Part shown: one piece after another, positions 30,203 through 39,884 of the stretch
Position numbering within the stretch: position 1 is the first letter of the stretch
Layout of the letters: the number at the start of each line of letters is the position of its first letter
Assembly: GCA_015068305.1 (NCBI GenBank)
Contig: SVKV01000001.1
Coordinates: 1 to 64,000 of the forward strand
Reading direction: 5' to 3'
DNA from: Oscillospiraceae bacterium
GTDB lineage: Bacteria > Bacillota > Clostridia > Oscillospirales > Oscillospiraceae
DNA length: 64,000 nt
Notes under the pieces: generated by a model
What the model saw: the letters and a program-made list of their open reading frames with translations, nothing else
Database searches by the model: none
Told to the model about the DNA's origin: nothing
Translations under genes and position numbers: made by a program

Positions 30203-31247
30203 ACCGATTGCCTGCAACTACGATGGGCCGCAGGGCGCTGTACTTGTCATAGCGGGTGTCGTTGGTGGTGGCCAGGAACACCAGCTGGGCCGTGGGATCC
30301 GGCACCGTGATCTTGGCCGCCGCGGCATCCACATCCTTGGCGCCCACATTTTCCAGATAGAGCCGGGACATGCCGCCTTCAGGAAGGGCAAAGGCCGTAT
30401 CGTTGGTGGCGAAGGAAACGGTGAAATTGGCGCTGCCGCAGGTTTCCACCAGCTTGTTGGCCGCTGCCTGGATGGCGGCGGCAGGATCGCCGCTGAACCG
30501 GATCCGGTCGGAGGAGGGGATCCGGAACTCCGTAAAGACCACTTCATCAAAGCCCAGGGTCCGCAGTTCCTCGGTGATCTGGATCAGCCAGTTGATACTG
30601 CCGGAGTCCGTGGGGTCCAGCCAGTAGCAGTTCTGGTCGTCCTCCCAGCCGTAGCCGTTGGAGGTTTTCAGGAAGAAGGCATTGCGCTGGATCACGAAGT
30701 TGCGCTCCCGGAAGGCAGGAACCAGGGCGATGGCGTAGAGATTCCGGCTGGTGATCTCCCGGATCAGATCATCCACTGCGGCGGTATCGATGTTGGAGGC
30801 CATTTCCGCATAGGTCAGCTGAGAGGTGTAGTTGAACCGGCCGTAGATATTTTTCAGCTCCAGCAGCACGGCGGAGCCTGCCGGCAGGGTGGCTACCGCA
30901 TCCTTGACACTCTGGACATTCTCAATGAGCACATCCTGGTCAACATAGTAGCCGGAAAGCTGGGTCAGCTCTGCGGAGGTGTTGATGGCGTCGGAGCCTT
31001 CGTTGATGTAAATGGGGATGGTCTCGTCCAGGGCCGGGGGTGCTGCCACCTGGCCGCCGCCGATCCGCTCCGGCAGGTCCAGGTTGATGGTGGCTCCCTC
31101 CCGGGAGTAGACCACGTACCGCTCTGCCCAGATGACCCAGCAGAACCAGATCAGAATCAGCAACATCACCACGATGGCGGTGATGAGGCCGGCTCTCTGG
31201 AGGCGGCGCTTGGCGGTAAAGGTTAAATTCCAGTTGGGTAAACGCAT
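30201..31247 (-). CDS. Membrane-anchored DUF4015-like putative glycosidase-fold protein
   Basis: TM anchor; LYAIALVPAFRERNFVIQRNAFFLKTSNGYGWEDDQNCYWLDPTDSGSINWLIQITEELRTLGFDEVVFTEFRIPSS. Confidence 0.7.
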   Translation of the reverse strand: MRLPNWNLTFTAKRRLQRAGLITAIVVMLLILIWFCWVIWAERYVVYSREGATINLDLPERIGGGQVAAPPALDETIPIYINEGSDAINTSAELTQLSGYYVDQDVLIENVQSVKDAVATLPAGSAVLLELKNIYGRFNYTSQLTYAEMASNIDTAAVDDLIREITSRNLYAIALVPAFRERNFVIQRNAFFLKTSNGYGWEDDQNCYWLDPTDSGSINWLIQITEELRTLGFDEVVFTEFRIPSSDRIRFSGDPAAAIQAAANKLVETCGSANFTVSFATNDTAFALPEGGMSRLYLENVGAKDVDAAAAKITVPDPTAQLVFLATTNDTRYDKYSALRPIVVAGNR

Positions 31248-31250
31248 AGA

Positions 31251-32183
31251 TTATCTCCTTTTTGCGGTGACACAGCGCCAGTCTTCCCTGGCGCGGACAG
31301 AGGTAATGGTAAGGTCCGCCTTTTCCAGGGCGGCGGTCACGTCGGGAAGCCGCACATCCAGAATGCCGGAGCAGATGAGGGTGCTGCTTTCTGTGAGGAA
31401 CCGGGGCAGCACCGGGGAAAGTCCGATGATCACATCGGCCACGATGTTCACCAGAACCAGGTCGTATTCCTTTTCGGCCAGCTGCTCCATCAGAGCAGTG
31501 TCCTCGGTCACATTTCCGGTGAGAGCGGCAAATTCCGGCGCGGCGAAGCCGTTGTAGGCGGCATTTTCCCGGGCGATATCCTCTGCCTTGGGGTCAATGT
31601 CCACGCCGATGGCAGAGGCTGCACCCAGCCGCAGGGCGGCGATGGACAAAATGCCGCTGCCGCTGCCCAGATCCAGACAGCGGTAGCCCTCCGTCACGGT
31701 TTCCTCCATGGCTTCCATCACCATCTGGGTGGAGGCATGGGCACCGGTGCCGAAGGTCAGACCGGGGTCCAGAATGATGGGGGTCCGGCCCTGGGTATCC
31801 TCCGCCTGCCAGTAGGGCACCACAATGAGGTTTTTGCCCACTTCCACGGCGGGGTAATTGTCCTTCCAGCTTTCCTCCCAGTCAGTCTCCGCCAGAGCGG
31901 CGATGCTCATGGAAAGATTCAGCTTCTGCACCGCCTTCCGCAGCTTTGCAAGGCCGGCTTCGTCAGAATCTTCCAGATAGATCTTGATGTGGGAAAGTCC
32001 CTGGAGCTTTTCCTGGAGATCTTCGTCGATGTAATCCCAGTAAGCCCGGTTCTCGTCTAAAAATGTTTCAAACTCCGCCTGGTCCTCGATGACCAGTTCC
32101 GCAAAGCCCTGGGCCGTCAGAGCGGCGGCGGTGGACTCAATATGTGCAGAGTCGGTGTCGATGGTAATTTCAAGCCATGCCAT
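31251..32183 (-). CDS. prmA: Ribosomal protein L11 methyltransferase
   Basis: MAWLEITIDTDSAHIESTAAALTAQGFAELVIED; DPGLTFGTGAHASTQMV; LDLGSGSGILSIAALRLGA. Confidence 0.95.
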   Translation of the reverse strand: MAWLEITIDTDSAHIESTAAALTAQGFAELVIEDQAEFETFLDENRAYWDYIDEDLQEKLQGLSHIKIYLEDSDEAGLAKLRKAVQKLNLSMSIAALAETDWEESWKDNYPAVEVGKNLIVVPYWQAEDTQGRTPIILDPGLTFGTGAHASTQMVMEAMEETVTEGYRCLDLGSGSGILSIAALRLGAASAIGVDIDPKAEDIARENAAYNGFAAPEFAALTGNVTEDTALMEQLAEKEYDLVLVNIVADVIIGLSPVLPRFLTESSTLICSGILDVRLPDVTAALEKADLTITSVRAREDWRCVTAKRR

Positions 32184-32334
32184 GGCCCAATCCTCCTGTA
32201 TGGATGCCGATATTTTCTCCATTGTACCGCAAAAGAGGAAAAATAACAACCGGGAAAGTCTTAATTTTTTATGTAGTACTATCTATTTTGGAAAAAGTAG
32301 TATATAATACTGTTAAATTTCATTTTGAGGATTT

Positions 32335-32622
32335 CAAATTACAGTGTATCGGGATGCCCCGATAGGCAATGCGTGCCCGGTGCAGCAATTGTCGTAACTG
32401 CCCTAACCCGCTCGGTATCGTTCCTGCGGTAGTCAAATTGCAGTTTATCGATCATTGTCAAAGGCTTCTCCTTGAGGAGAAGCTGTCACCGAAGGTGACT
32501 GATGAGGTGTAAAAAGAGGACTAAACGCCGCTTTGCGGCTACACCTCATCCGACCTCGCTAACGCTCGGCCACCTTCCCCTCAAGGGGAAGGCTTAGGAA
32601 CAGATCGACAAATTCCAATTTT
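32335..32622. repeat. Composite intergenic repeat (class E + class C) with shared terminal motifs
   Basis: Left motifs caaattacagtgtatcg 32335-32351 and caaattgcagtttatcg 32434-32450; right motif cgacaaattccaatttt 32606-32622; class C is the inverse of 1-120. Confidence 0.85.
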
Positions 32623-32645
32623 ACCTTCTGTATCAGGAGAAAACT

Positions 32646-33911
32646 ATGACCACGATTCTTGAATTACTTCCCGGCATCACCCTGCGGTGCTTTGCCGACA
32701 GCTGCTTCAAGCAGGGGTGCCTCAGCTTTGCCATGATCCGGCCCATGTGCGCCCAGGAAGCGGCGCTGAATGCGCTGATCCCGGCGGTGCTCCTCCGGGG
32801 CACCCGGAAATGCCCCGACCTGCGCTCCATCACCCTGCGATTGGACGATCTCTACGGCGCCACCCTGGGGACCCAGGTCCGCCGGGTGGGCGATTACCAG
32901 ACCACGGGCCTTTACTGCGCCTTTCTGGAGGACCGCTATGCCCTGCCGGGGGATCAGATTCTGGGGCCCATGGTGGACTTTCTCCGGGAGGTGCTGCTGG
33001 AGCCGGTGACGGAAAAGGGCGGCTTCAGTGAGGCCTTTGTGGACAGCGAGAAGCGCAACCTCATCGCCACCATCGAATCCGAGCTCAACGACAAACGGGC
33101 CTATGCCATGGGCAGGATGATCCGTTCCATGTGCAGGGCCGATTCCTTCGGAATCCCCCGGCTGGGCGATGCGGAGTCCGTGGCGGCCATCACTGCCCAG
33201 GGGGCCTATGCGCATTTTCAGAAGATCCTGCGGGAGAGCCGCATCGACATCTTCTATGTGGGCTCCGCTCCGGCGGAAAAGGTTGCCCAGCTTCTGATGC
33301 CCATGCTCCGGGAGATTGACAGAAATTATGTAAACCTTCCGGACCAGACTGCCTTCCATGATGACGGAGGCGGGGATCTGGTTGAGGAAATGGATGTGGC
33401 CCAGGGAAAGCTGTGCATGGGCTATGTGACCCCGGTGACCAACCGGGACGAAGATTTCGTCCCCATGCAGGTGATGAACACCGTTTTCGGTGCGGGAATG
33501 ACCTCCAAGCTGTTTGTCAATGTCCGGGAAAAGCACAGCCTCTGCTATGCCATCGGCTCCGGCTACTACGGCTCCAAGGGAATTGTGACGGTGTCCGCCG
33601 GCATCGATTTTGATAAGGAGCAGCAGACCCGGGAGGAAATCGGGCGCCAGCTGGATGCCATCCGCTGCGGCGATATCACCGACGAGGAGCTGACTGCCGC
33701 CAAGGAGGCGCTGCTGTCCTCCCTCCGGGGAACCCACGACTCCCCCGGCTCCATCGAAGGCTACTACGCCACCGCCGCCTTAAGCGGCATGAAGCTGACC
33801 CCCGCAGCCTATATGGAGGCGGTCCGGGGGGTAACCAAGGCGGATGTGGCCCGGATGGCCGGCCTTTTGCAGCCCCATACCACCTATTTTCTGAAAGGGG
33901 TAAGCCAATGA
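32646..33911 (+). CDS. M16-family peptidase-like protein (YfmF type)
   Basis: LLPGITLRCFADSCFKQGCLSFAMIRPM; MGYVTPVTNRDEDFVPMQVMNTVFGAGMTSKLFVNVREKHSLCYAIGSGYY; lacks HXXEH. Confidence 0.85.
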   Translation: MTTILELLPGITLRCFADSCFKQGCLSFAMIRPMCAQEAALNALIPAVLLRGTRKCPDLRSITLRLDDLYGATLGTQVRRVGDYQTTGLYCAFLEDRYALPGDQILGPMVDFLREVLLEPVTEKGGFSEAFVDSEKRNLIATIESELNDKRAYAMGRMIRSMCRADSFGIPRLGDAESVAAITAQGAYAHFQKILRESRIDIFYVGSAPAEKVAQLLMPMLREIDRNYVNLPDQTAFHDDGGGDLVEEMDVAQGKLCMGYVTPVTNRDEDFVPMQVMNTVFGAGMTSKLFVNVREKHSLCYAIGSGYYGSKGIVTVSAGIDFDKEQQTREEIGRQLDAIRCGDITDEELTAAKEALLSSLRGTHDSPGSIEGYYATAALSGMKLTPAAYMEAVRGVTKADVARMAGLLQPHTTYFLKGVSQ

Positions 33912-35191
33912 CCAAATTTGAATACCCCGAGCTGGGCGAGGTGCTCTATAAGGACCGGCTTTCCAACGGCCTGACGGTCTGCGTGGTGCCCCGGCCGGGC
34001 TTTTCCCGGAAATTAGCCTATTTTGTGACGGATTTCGGCTCCATCCATACGGATTTTACCCTGGAGGGCCGGGAATACCATGTTCCCGGGGGCATCGCCC
34101 ATTTTCTGGAGCATAAGATGTTCGACCTTCCGGGCAACCGGGATGTGTCCGCGGAACTGGCGGCCCTGGGTGCCGGCACCAATGCCTTCACCAGCTACGA
34201 TATGACCGCCTATTATATCACCTGCACGGAGCATTTCGAGGAAGCCCTGGGGCTGCTGCTGGAATTTGTGTCCACCCCCTATTTCACCGAGGAAAGCGTT
34301 GCCAAGGAAATGGGCATCATCGACCAGGAGATCGGCATGAACGAGGATGCTCCGGACAGCCGCTGTTTTGAAAATCTGATGCAGAGCATGTACCGGCAGC
34401 ACCCCATCCGGATCCCCATTCTGGGTACCTCCGAGACCATTCGCCAGATCACTCCGGATATGCTCTATGCCTGCCACCGGGCCTTCTACACCCCGGGCAA
34501 TATGATGCTGTGCGTCATCGGCGACGTGGATCCAAACCGGGTGGCGGAAATTGCTCTGGAAATCCTGGGCCCGGAGGAACGGCCTGTGGGACAGAAGCTG
34601 CGGCCCTGGCAGGAGGATATGACCGTCGCCGGGGAGAACAGCCGGATGGAGATGGAAGTGGCCATGCCCATGTTCAATCTGGCCTTCAAGGCAGAGCCCA
34701 CCGGCAAGGGCGCGGCGGCCATCCGCCAGGAAATCGTGGCGGACCTGGCGGCGGAGGCACTCTTCGGCGAATCCTCCCGGCTGTATCTGAAGCTTTACGA
34801 GGAGGGCCGCATCGATTCCTCCTTTGGCGGCGGCTTTGAGACCATCGACGGTATGGCCATGCTCCTGTGCTCCGGCGACAGCGACGACAGCGAGGGCGTC
34901 CGCCGGGAAATTCTGACCCAGGCGGAGCAGCTCTGCCGGGAAGGTATCGGGGAAGCAGATTTTTTGCGGATGAAGCGCAGCGCCTTTGGCCGACGGATCC
35001 GGGATCTGGACAGCTTCGACTCCACCTGCTTCCGGCTGTGTGCCTATGAGCTGTCGGATTTTGATTATTTTGACTTTCCCGGGATCTACCGCAGTGTGGA
35101 AGCCACGGAGATCCGGGAATTTCTGCGCCGGGTGGTGCAGCAGCAGCGCTGCGCCATGTCTGTGATCAACCCCTTGAAGGAGGAAAACTGA
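33908..35191 (+). CDS. M16-family metallopeptidase (YfmH type)
   Basis: HFLEHKMFDLPG zinc motif (HXXEH); overlaps preceding gene. Confidence 0.9.
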   Translation: MTKFEYPELGEVLYKDRLSNGLTVCVVPRPGFSRKLAYFVTDFGSIHTDFTLEGREYHVPGGIAHFLEHKMFDLPGNRDVSAELAALGAGTNAFTSYDMTAYYITCTEHFEEALGLLLEFVSTPYFTEESVAKEMGIIDQEIGMNEDAPDSRCFENLMQSMYRQHPIRIPILGTSETIRQITPDMLYACHRAFYTPGNMMLCVIGDVDPNRVAEIALEILGPEERPVGQKLRPWQEDMTVAGENSRMEMEVAMPMFNLAFKAEPTGKGAAAIRQEIVADLAAEALFGESSRLYLKLYEEGRIDSSFGGGFETIDGMAMLLCSGDSDDSEGVRREILTQAEQLCREGIGEADFLRMKRSAFGRRIRDLDSFDSTCFRLCAYELSDFDYFDFPGIYRSVEATEIREFLRRVVQQQRCAMSVINPLKEEN

Positions 35192-36045
35192 TGTATACTG
35201 AAATTTCGTTCCCGTCCTTTGGGATCACCCTGGATCCCCCCAAGTATCTCCAGGTGGGCCCGCTGATGATCTATTATTACGGCGTCATCATCGCCTTCGG
35301 TCTGATCCTGGCGGTGCTCTACGGCTGCAAGCGGAGCCGGGAGTTCGGCATCCGGGAAGACGATGTGGTGGATGGCGTGCTGTGGGTGACCCCCTTTGCC
35401 ATTGCCTGCGCCCGGGCCTATTACTGCATTTTCTCCTGGGACCGGTACGCAGACAACCCCATTGAGGTGTTCTACATCTGGGAGGGGGGCCTGGCCATCT
35501 ACGGCGGCGTGCTGGGCGCGCTGATCGGCGTGCTGGTGTTCTGCCGGATCAAGAAAATCAAGTTTACCGCATTGCTGGATCTGGTGCTCATCGGTTTTCT
35601 CATCGGCCAGAGCATCGGCCGCTGGGGCAATTTCATGAACCGGGAGGCCTTCGGCGGGGAAACCATGAGCTTTTTCCGGATGGGCCTGCTGAATTCCTAC
35701 AACAACACGGTCTATTTCTATCATCCCACCTTCCTGTATGAGTCGGTGTGGAATGCCTTGGGCTTTGTGATCCTCCACTTCGCATCCAAGCACCGGAAGT
35801 ACGACGGCCAGATCGCCCTGGGCTATGCCGCCTGGTACGGCCTGGGCCGGGCCTTCATCGAGGGCCTGCGGACGGACTCCCTCTACTGGGGCCCCTTCCG
35901 GGTCAGCCAGCTGCTGGCGGCTGCCAGCTGCTTTGCAGCGGTGATTGCCCTGCTGGTGCTGTCTTTCAAAAAGCACGACCCTGCTGCCATGCAGGTGAAC
36001 CGGGTGAAGGCTGCAAAGGAAGCAGAACCCAAAACCGAAGAATAA
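35191..36045 (+). CDS. lgt: Prolipoprotein diacylglyceryl transferase
   Basis: YYYGVIIAFGLILAVL; EGGLAIYGGVLGALIG; GQSIGRWGNFMNREAFG. Confidence 0.96.
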   Translation: MYTEISFPSFGITLDPPKYLQVGPLMIYYYGVIIAFGLILAVLYGCKRSREFGIREDDVVDGVLWVTPFAIACARAYYCIFSWDRYADNPIEVFYIWEGGLAIYGGVLGALIGVLVFCRIKKIKFTALLDLVLIGFLIGQSIGRWGNFMNREAFGGETMSFFRMGLLNSYNNTVYFYHPTFLYESVWNALGFVILHFASKHRKYDGQIALGYAAWYGLGRAFIEGLRTDSLYWGPFRVSQLLAAASCFAAVIALLVLSFKKHDPAAMQVNRVKAAKEAEPKTEE

Positions 36046-36047
36046 AG

Positions 36048-36078
36048 GAATCCCCACACCGAAAGGTGTGGGGATTTT
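36048..36078 (+). terminator. Rho-independent terminator
   Basis: aatccccacaccgaaaggtgtggggatttttgtt. Confidence 0.9.
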
Positions 36079-36087
36079 TGTTAGCTC

Positions 36088-36747
36088 TTATTCCCAGAAA
36101 CGGCGGGCGCAGATATAACGCTCGGTAAAGTAATTTCCGGCCAGGTTCATTTCAGACACCGGATGCTCGGAATTCCGGGCTGCGATGAACTTGTCACCGC
36201 CGATGTAGATGCCGCAGTACTGAATGGTGCCGGGCTCGTCGTTGTAGAAGAACACGGCGTCACCGGGCAGCAGGTCTTCCTTCTCGATTTCCTCGCCGAA
36301 GGTGGCCAGCTCCTTGGTGGTCCGGGGAACCTTGATGCCGAATTCCCGGAAGCAGTAGTACAGCAGACCCGAAACGTCGAAGGCATCGGGGCCGGCAGCG
36401 GCGCTGCCGTAGGGCTTTTCCAGCTGCTCCCTGGCAAGCTCTGCAACCTGGTCGCCGATGGTCAGATCATCCGAATCCTCGGGCGCTGCAGTGGGTGCTT
36501 CCGTGGGAGCCTCGGTGGGGGCTTCCGTAGGTGCTTCTGTGGGAGCCTCCGTGGGAGCTTCGGTGGGAGCTTCCGTGGGAGCCTCGGTAGGTGCTTCCGT
36601 GGGCGCTTCCGTAGGAGCCTCAGTGGGGGCTTCGGTGGGTACAGCGGTCTCGGGAACAAATTCCGTAGGCGGGGTGCTGTATTTGCCGCAGGCTGCCAGG
36701 CTGACGCACAGGGCAAGAATCAGTAATAAGCAACTCATCTTTTTCAT
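36088..36747 (-). CDS. Secreted NlpC/P60 lipoprotein with (APTE)n linker
   Basis: Lipobox LAAC; PTEA repeats; C-terminal EKPYGSAAAGPDAFDVSGLLYYCFREFGIKVPRTT...LLPGDAVFFYNDEPGTIQYCGIYIGGDKFIAA (NlpC/P60-like, Cys replaced by Val at the usual D-C-S-G position). Confidence 0.8.
   Translation of the reverse strand: MKKMSCLLLILALCVSLAACGKYSTPPTEFVPETAVPTEAPTEAPTEAPTEAPTEAPTEAPTEAPTEAPTEAPTEAPTEAPTEAPTAAPEDSDDLTIGDQVAELAREQLEKPYGSAAAGPDAFDVSGLLYYCFREFGIKVPRTTKELATFGEEIEKEDLLPGDAVFFYNDEPGTIQYCGIYIGGDKFIAARNSEHPVSEMNLAGNYFTERYICARRFWE
36494..36637 (-). repeat. 12 tandem 12-bp units encoding PTEA
   Basis: ggtgcttccgtg-type units with silent third-position differences. Confidence 0.9.
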
Positions 36748-36844
36748 AGCAAAAAACTCCAGTTTCAATAGATTGCGCATTTTTCTGCCGTGAAGAAGTA
36801 CGCTGGGGGGATTATAGCACACTTGCGGATAGAAATCAACCGAA

Positions 36845-37633
36845 TCAGCTCAGCAGGATCCGGTCGTTGTCCAGACCCTGGCTCCGGAAGAGATGCAGCA
36901 GATCGTCGGGAGTCAGCCCGGCCCGCTGCTCATTTTTCAGATCCAGCAGGATATGGCCGCCCTCCATCATGATGGTCCGGTTGCCCAGGGCCAGGGAGGA
37001 TGCCAGATTGTGGGTGATCATCAGACAGGTGATGCCGTGCTCTGCGACGATTTTTTTCGTCAGCTCCAGCACGATTTCTGCGGTGCCCGGGTCCAGAGCG
37101 GCGGTATGCTCATCCAGCAGCAAAATCTTCGGCGTGACCAGGGTGGCCATCAGAAGGGTCAGGGCCTGGCGCTGGCCGCCGGAGAGGAGGCCCACCGGCT
37201 GGTTCATCCGGTCCTCCAGACCCAGATTCAGCATGGCAAGACGGTCCCGGAATTCTGCCCGGTCAGCGCGGCTCACCATGGAGAAGGGAGATTTGGCGTG
37301 GTTTGCCCGGAGGTAAGCCAGAGCCAGATTCTCCTCGATGGTCATATTGGGGGCGGTGCCCTTCAGCGGATCCTGGAAGAGCCGGCCGATTTCCTTGCTG
37401 CGCTTATAGTCGGGCAGCTTCGTGATGTCTTTGCCGTCCAGATAAACCTTGCCGCTGTCCGGCAGGTAAGTACCGGCGATGGTATTGAAGAGGGTGGATT
37501 TTCCCGCGCCGTTGGAGCCCAGGATGGTGACGAAATCCCCCTTTTCCAGGTGGAGATTCAAGTTTTCCAGAGCCTTTTTCTCATTGACGGTGCCGGGATT
37601 GAAGGTAAGGGAAATGTTTTCCAGTTTTAGCAT
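36845..37633 (-). CDS. ABC transporter ATP-binding protein (TrpZ-like)
   Basis: MLKLENISLTFNPGTVNEKKALENLNLHLEKGDFVTILGSNGAGKSTLFN; LLSGGQRQALTLLMA. Confidence 0.9.
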   Translation of the reverse strand: MLKLENISLTFNPGTVNEKKALENLNLHLEKGDFVTILGSNGAGKSTLFNTIAGTYLPDSGKVYLDGKDITKLPDYKRSKEIGRLFQDPLKGTAPNMTIEENLALAYLRANHAKSPFSMVSRADRAEFRDRLAMLNLGLEDRMNQPVGLLSGGQRQALTLLMATLVTPKILLLDEHTAALDPGTAEIVLELTKKIVAEHGITCLMITHNLASSLALGNRTIMMEGGHILLDLKNEQRAGLTPDDLLHLFRSQGLDNDRILLS

Positions 37634-37634
37634 C

Positions 37635-38495
37635 TCATTTACCTCCCTTGTTCTTTTTGATGTTGGGCAGGGCAATGGCGCAGGCCACAATCACGGCGGA
37701 AACCAGCTTCAGACACTCACTGGGAAGGTCTAAGCGCAGGGCGATGGCGATGATGAACCGGTAGAGGATGCAGCCGATGATGGCGCCCAGAACCTTCATC
37801 CAGACCTTGCCCCGGCGGAAAACAGTCTCGCCGATGATGAGGCTGGCCAGACCGATGATCACCATGCCGGTGCCCAGATTGATGTCGGCGGTTTTCTGGT
37901 ACTGGGCCAGCACCGCGCCGGACAGGGCCGTGATGGAATTGGAGATGCAAAGACCAATGGTGACGGTGAAGCCGGTGTTGATGGAGGAGGCACGGACCAT
38001 ATCCGGGTTATCGCCGGTGGCCCGGATGGATAATCCTAACCGGGTATTGAGGAACAGCACCATCGCCGCACCCGCCAGAAGGGTGATGATCATGGCCAAA
38101 ATCAGCCGGGAGCCGGGGAAAAGTGTAAAAATGGTGGCGGAGCGGAGCATATTCACATTGGAGGAAAAGCCCATGACAGCCAGATTCACGGTGTAAAGGC
38201 CGGTGTTGGTGATGATGCCGGCAAGAATCGAGGGAACGCCCCATTTGGTCTGAAGCGCCGCGGTGATGAAACCGGCGCAGCTGCCTGCCAGCATGGCGGC
38301 GGGCAGTGCAAGATAGGGATGGCCCGTCAGGGCCACCGTGGCGGACACGGCGCAGCCCAGGGTGAAGGCACCGTCGGTGGTCATATCGGCGATATTCAGG
38401 ACCCGGAAGCTCAGAAACAGGGCCAGGGCCACCAGCGCGTAGATGAAGCCCAGCTCCAGTGCGCTGGTCACGATTGCCATAGAAAACATGATCAA
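37635..38495 (-). CDS. ABC transporter permease (TrpY-like)
   Basis: Branched-chain-type permease fold; between substrate-binding and ATPase genes. Confidence 0.88.
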   Translation of the reverse strand: MIMFSMAIVTSALELGFIYALVALALFLSFRVLNIADMTTDGAFTLGCAVSATVALTGHPYLALPAAMLAGSCAGFITAALQTKWGVPSILAGIITNTGLYTVNLAVMGFSSNVNMLRSATIFTLFPGSRLILAMIITLLAGAAMVLFLNTRLGLSIRATGDNPDMVRASSINTGFTVTIGLCISNSITALSGAVLAQYQKTADINLGTGMVIIGLASLIIGETVFRRGKVWMKVLGAIIGCILYRFIIAIALRLDLPSECLKLVSAVIVACAIALPNIKKNKGGK

Positions 38496-38510
38496 TGCTC
38501 CTTTGAAGGA

Positions 38511-39488
38511 TTAGTCAACGATTGTGGAAACAGCCTGAACCGTATTGGCCATGGTATTGAACACGGCGTAGTCGATACCCAGAGCCTTGGCGGTATCGTC
38601 ATTGACGGTGATGATGCCGCCTTCCATCACATGGAATTCGGGAACCGCGCCGCCCAGGATGATGTCCATTGCCACGGTGGCGGCATAGGTGCCAAGCTCG
38701 GTGTAGTTGACACCGCAGGTGACGAAGGAACCGGCCTGGACGAAGGAATCGGCGCCGGTATAATGGGCGATGCCTGCATCACAGAGGATCTCGGCAACAG
38801 AGGGAGCCACGTTCATCACAGCATTGTCGGTGGGGGTAAAGACGGCATCGCAGCGGCCAACCAGAGCGGTGGCGGCGGTGATGACTTCATCGGCGGTGTT
38901 GCCGGTCTTTTCGATGTAGGGAATGCCCTTGGCATCCAGATATGCCTTGGCTTCAGCGATGGGCTTTTCGGAGTTGGGCTCGGACAGGGAGTACAGCAGA
39001 CCCACAGTCTGGATATCGGGATCGGCGGCAAACATCATGTCCAGAATGAAGGGGGTGTTCAGCGCGTCGGAAACGCCGGTGACATTGCTGTAGCCGGTGA
39101 GGCCTGCGCCCTCGGGATCGGAAACGGCGGCGTAGACAATGGGAACATCCTTGCCCTCGGTGCCGGTGAGTACATACTGGGCAGCCAGCGTGGCGATGGG
39201 AATAATGGCATCATAGTTTTCGGCGGCCACATCGGCACCGATCTGAGCCAGGATGGAGGTGTCATTCTGGCCGTTGTAGTGCTCGACCTGGATCTGCTTG
39301 CCCTGATCGGCGGCCATCTTTTCCAGCTGGGCGGTGACGGCATCGCTGATCTCATCCAGAGAGGAATGGTCCAGCTGCTGGACGATGGCGACTTTCAGAG
39401 TGCCGTCATCGGCAGCCTGGGCACCGCAGCCGGCAAAGAGGGACAGGGTCAAAATAGCGGTTAACATAACACAAATCAGCTTTTTCAT
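38511..39488 (-). CDS. trpX: ABC transporter substrate-binding protein, COG2984/TrpX-like
   Basis: MKKLICVMLTAILTLSLFAGCGAQAADDGTLKVAIVQQLDHSSLDEISDAVTAQLEK; lipobox; downstream of a Trp T-box. Confidence 0.85.
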   Translation of the reverse strand: MKKLICVMLTAILTLSLFAGCGAQAADDGTLKVAIVQQLDHSSLDEISDAVTAQLEKMAADQGKQIQVEHYNGQNDTSILAQIGADVAAENYDAIIPIATLAAQYVLTGTEGKDVPIVYAAVSDPEGAGLTGYSNVTGVSDALNTPFILDMMFAADPDIQTVGLLYSLSEPNSEKPIAEAKAYLDAKGIPYIEKTGNTADEVITAATALVGRCDAVFTPTDNAVMNVAPSVAEILCDAGIAHYTGADSFVQAGSFVTCGVNYTELGTYAATVAMDIILGGAVPEFHVMEGGIITVNDDTAKALGIDYAVFNTMANTVQAVSTIVD

Positions 39489-39510
39489 AATGGTTTCTCC
39501 TTTAATTTTT

Positions 39511-39570
39511 TCAGATTATCATATGGCGGACGCTGGTCAGGGGTCGCCATCGTTTGGTAAGAAGCTTCAT
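39511..39570 (-). CDS. Putative 19-aa leader peptide MKLLTKRWRPLTSVRHMII
   Basis: gggaggaatatctt RBS then ATG; lies between T-box terminator and trpX. Confidence 0.4.
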   Translation of the reverse strand: MKLLTKRWRPLTSVRHMII

Positions 39571-39584
39571 AAGATATTCCTCCC

Positions 39585-39884
39585 GAAAAAGAAAAATGCC
39601 CTCATTCCCCCAAAGGGAACAAGGACAGAAAGAACATTTCTGCGGTACCACCTTGTTTGCCGCGAAAATGCGGCCACCTCAGCAACGGTGCCAACACACC
39701 GTCTGCCCTTAACGCAGGCAATACGTCATCGGATACTCAGGGATTCTTCCCCTTTCCCCCTGCCCTCGGCGGCCCATTTGCTGCCCCGCTTTTCGCTCCG
39801 TTCTCAGCTGTACGGAACTCTCTGTGGATGCGCTGACAGTTTTACTTCCGCGTCTTTGGTTTGATGCAGTATCGGATTACAGTC
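39585..39884 (-). promoter_or_regulatory. T-box riboswitch leader, specifier UGG (Trp)
   Basis: Minus strand: AAGTA loop-E motif, AGAGAG, GCTGAGAACGGAG, specifier loop CAAATGGG (TGG at 39774-39776), T-box ACAAGGTGGTACCGC, then terminator TTCCC..GGGGAATGAGGGCATTTTTC. Confidence 0.93.

Noticed and set aside
32646-35191. M16 peptidase pair considered as a bacteriocin-processing or PQQ-like system
   Set aside because: Gene pair matches the common YfmF/YfmH housekeeping pair of Firmicutes and no precursor peptide is evident
36494-36637. Possible CRISPR-like direct repeats
   Set aside because: 12-bp in-frame coding repeats without spacers; encodes PTEA linker
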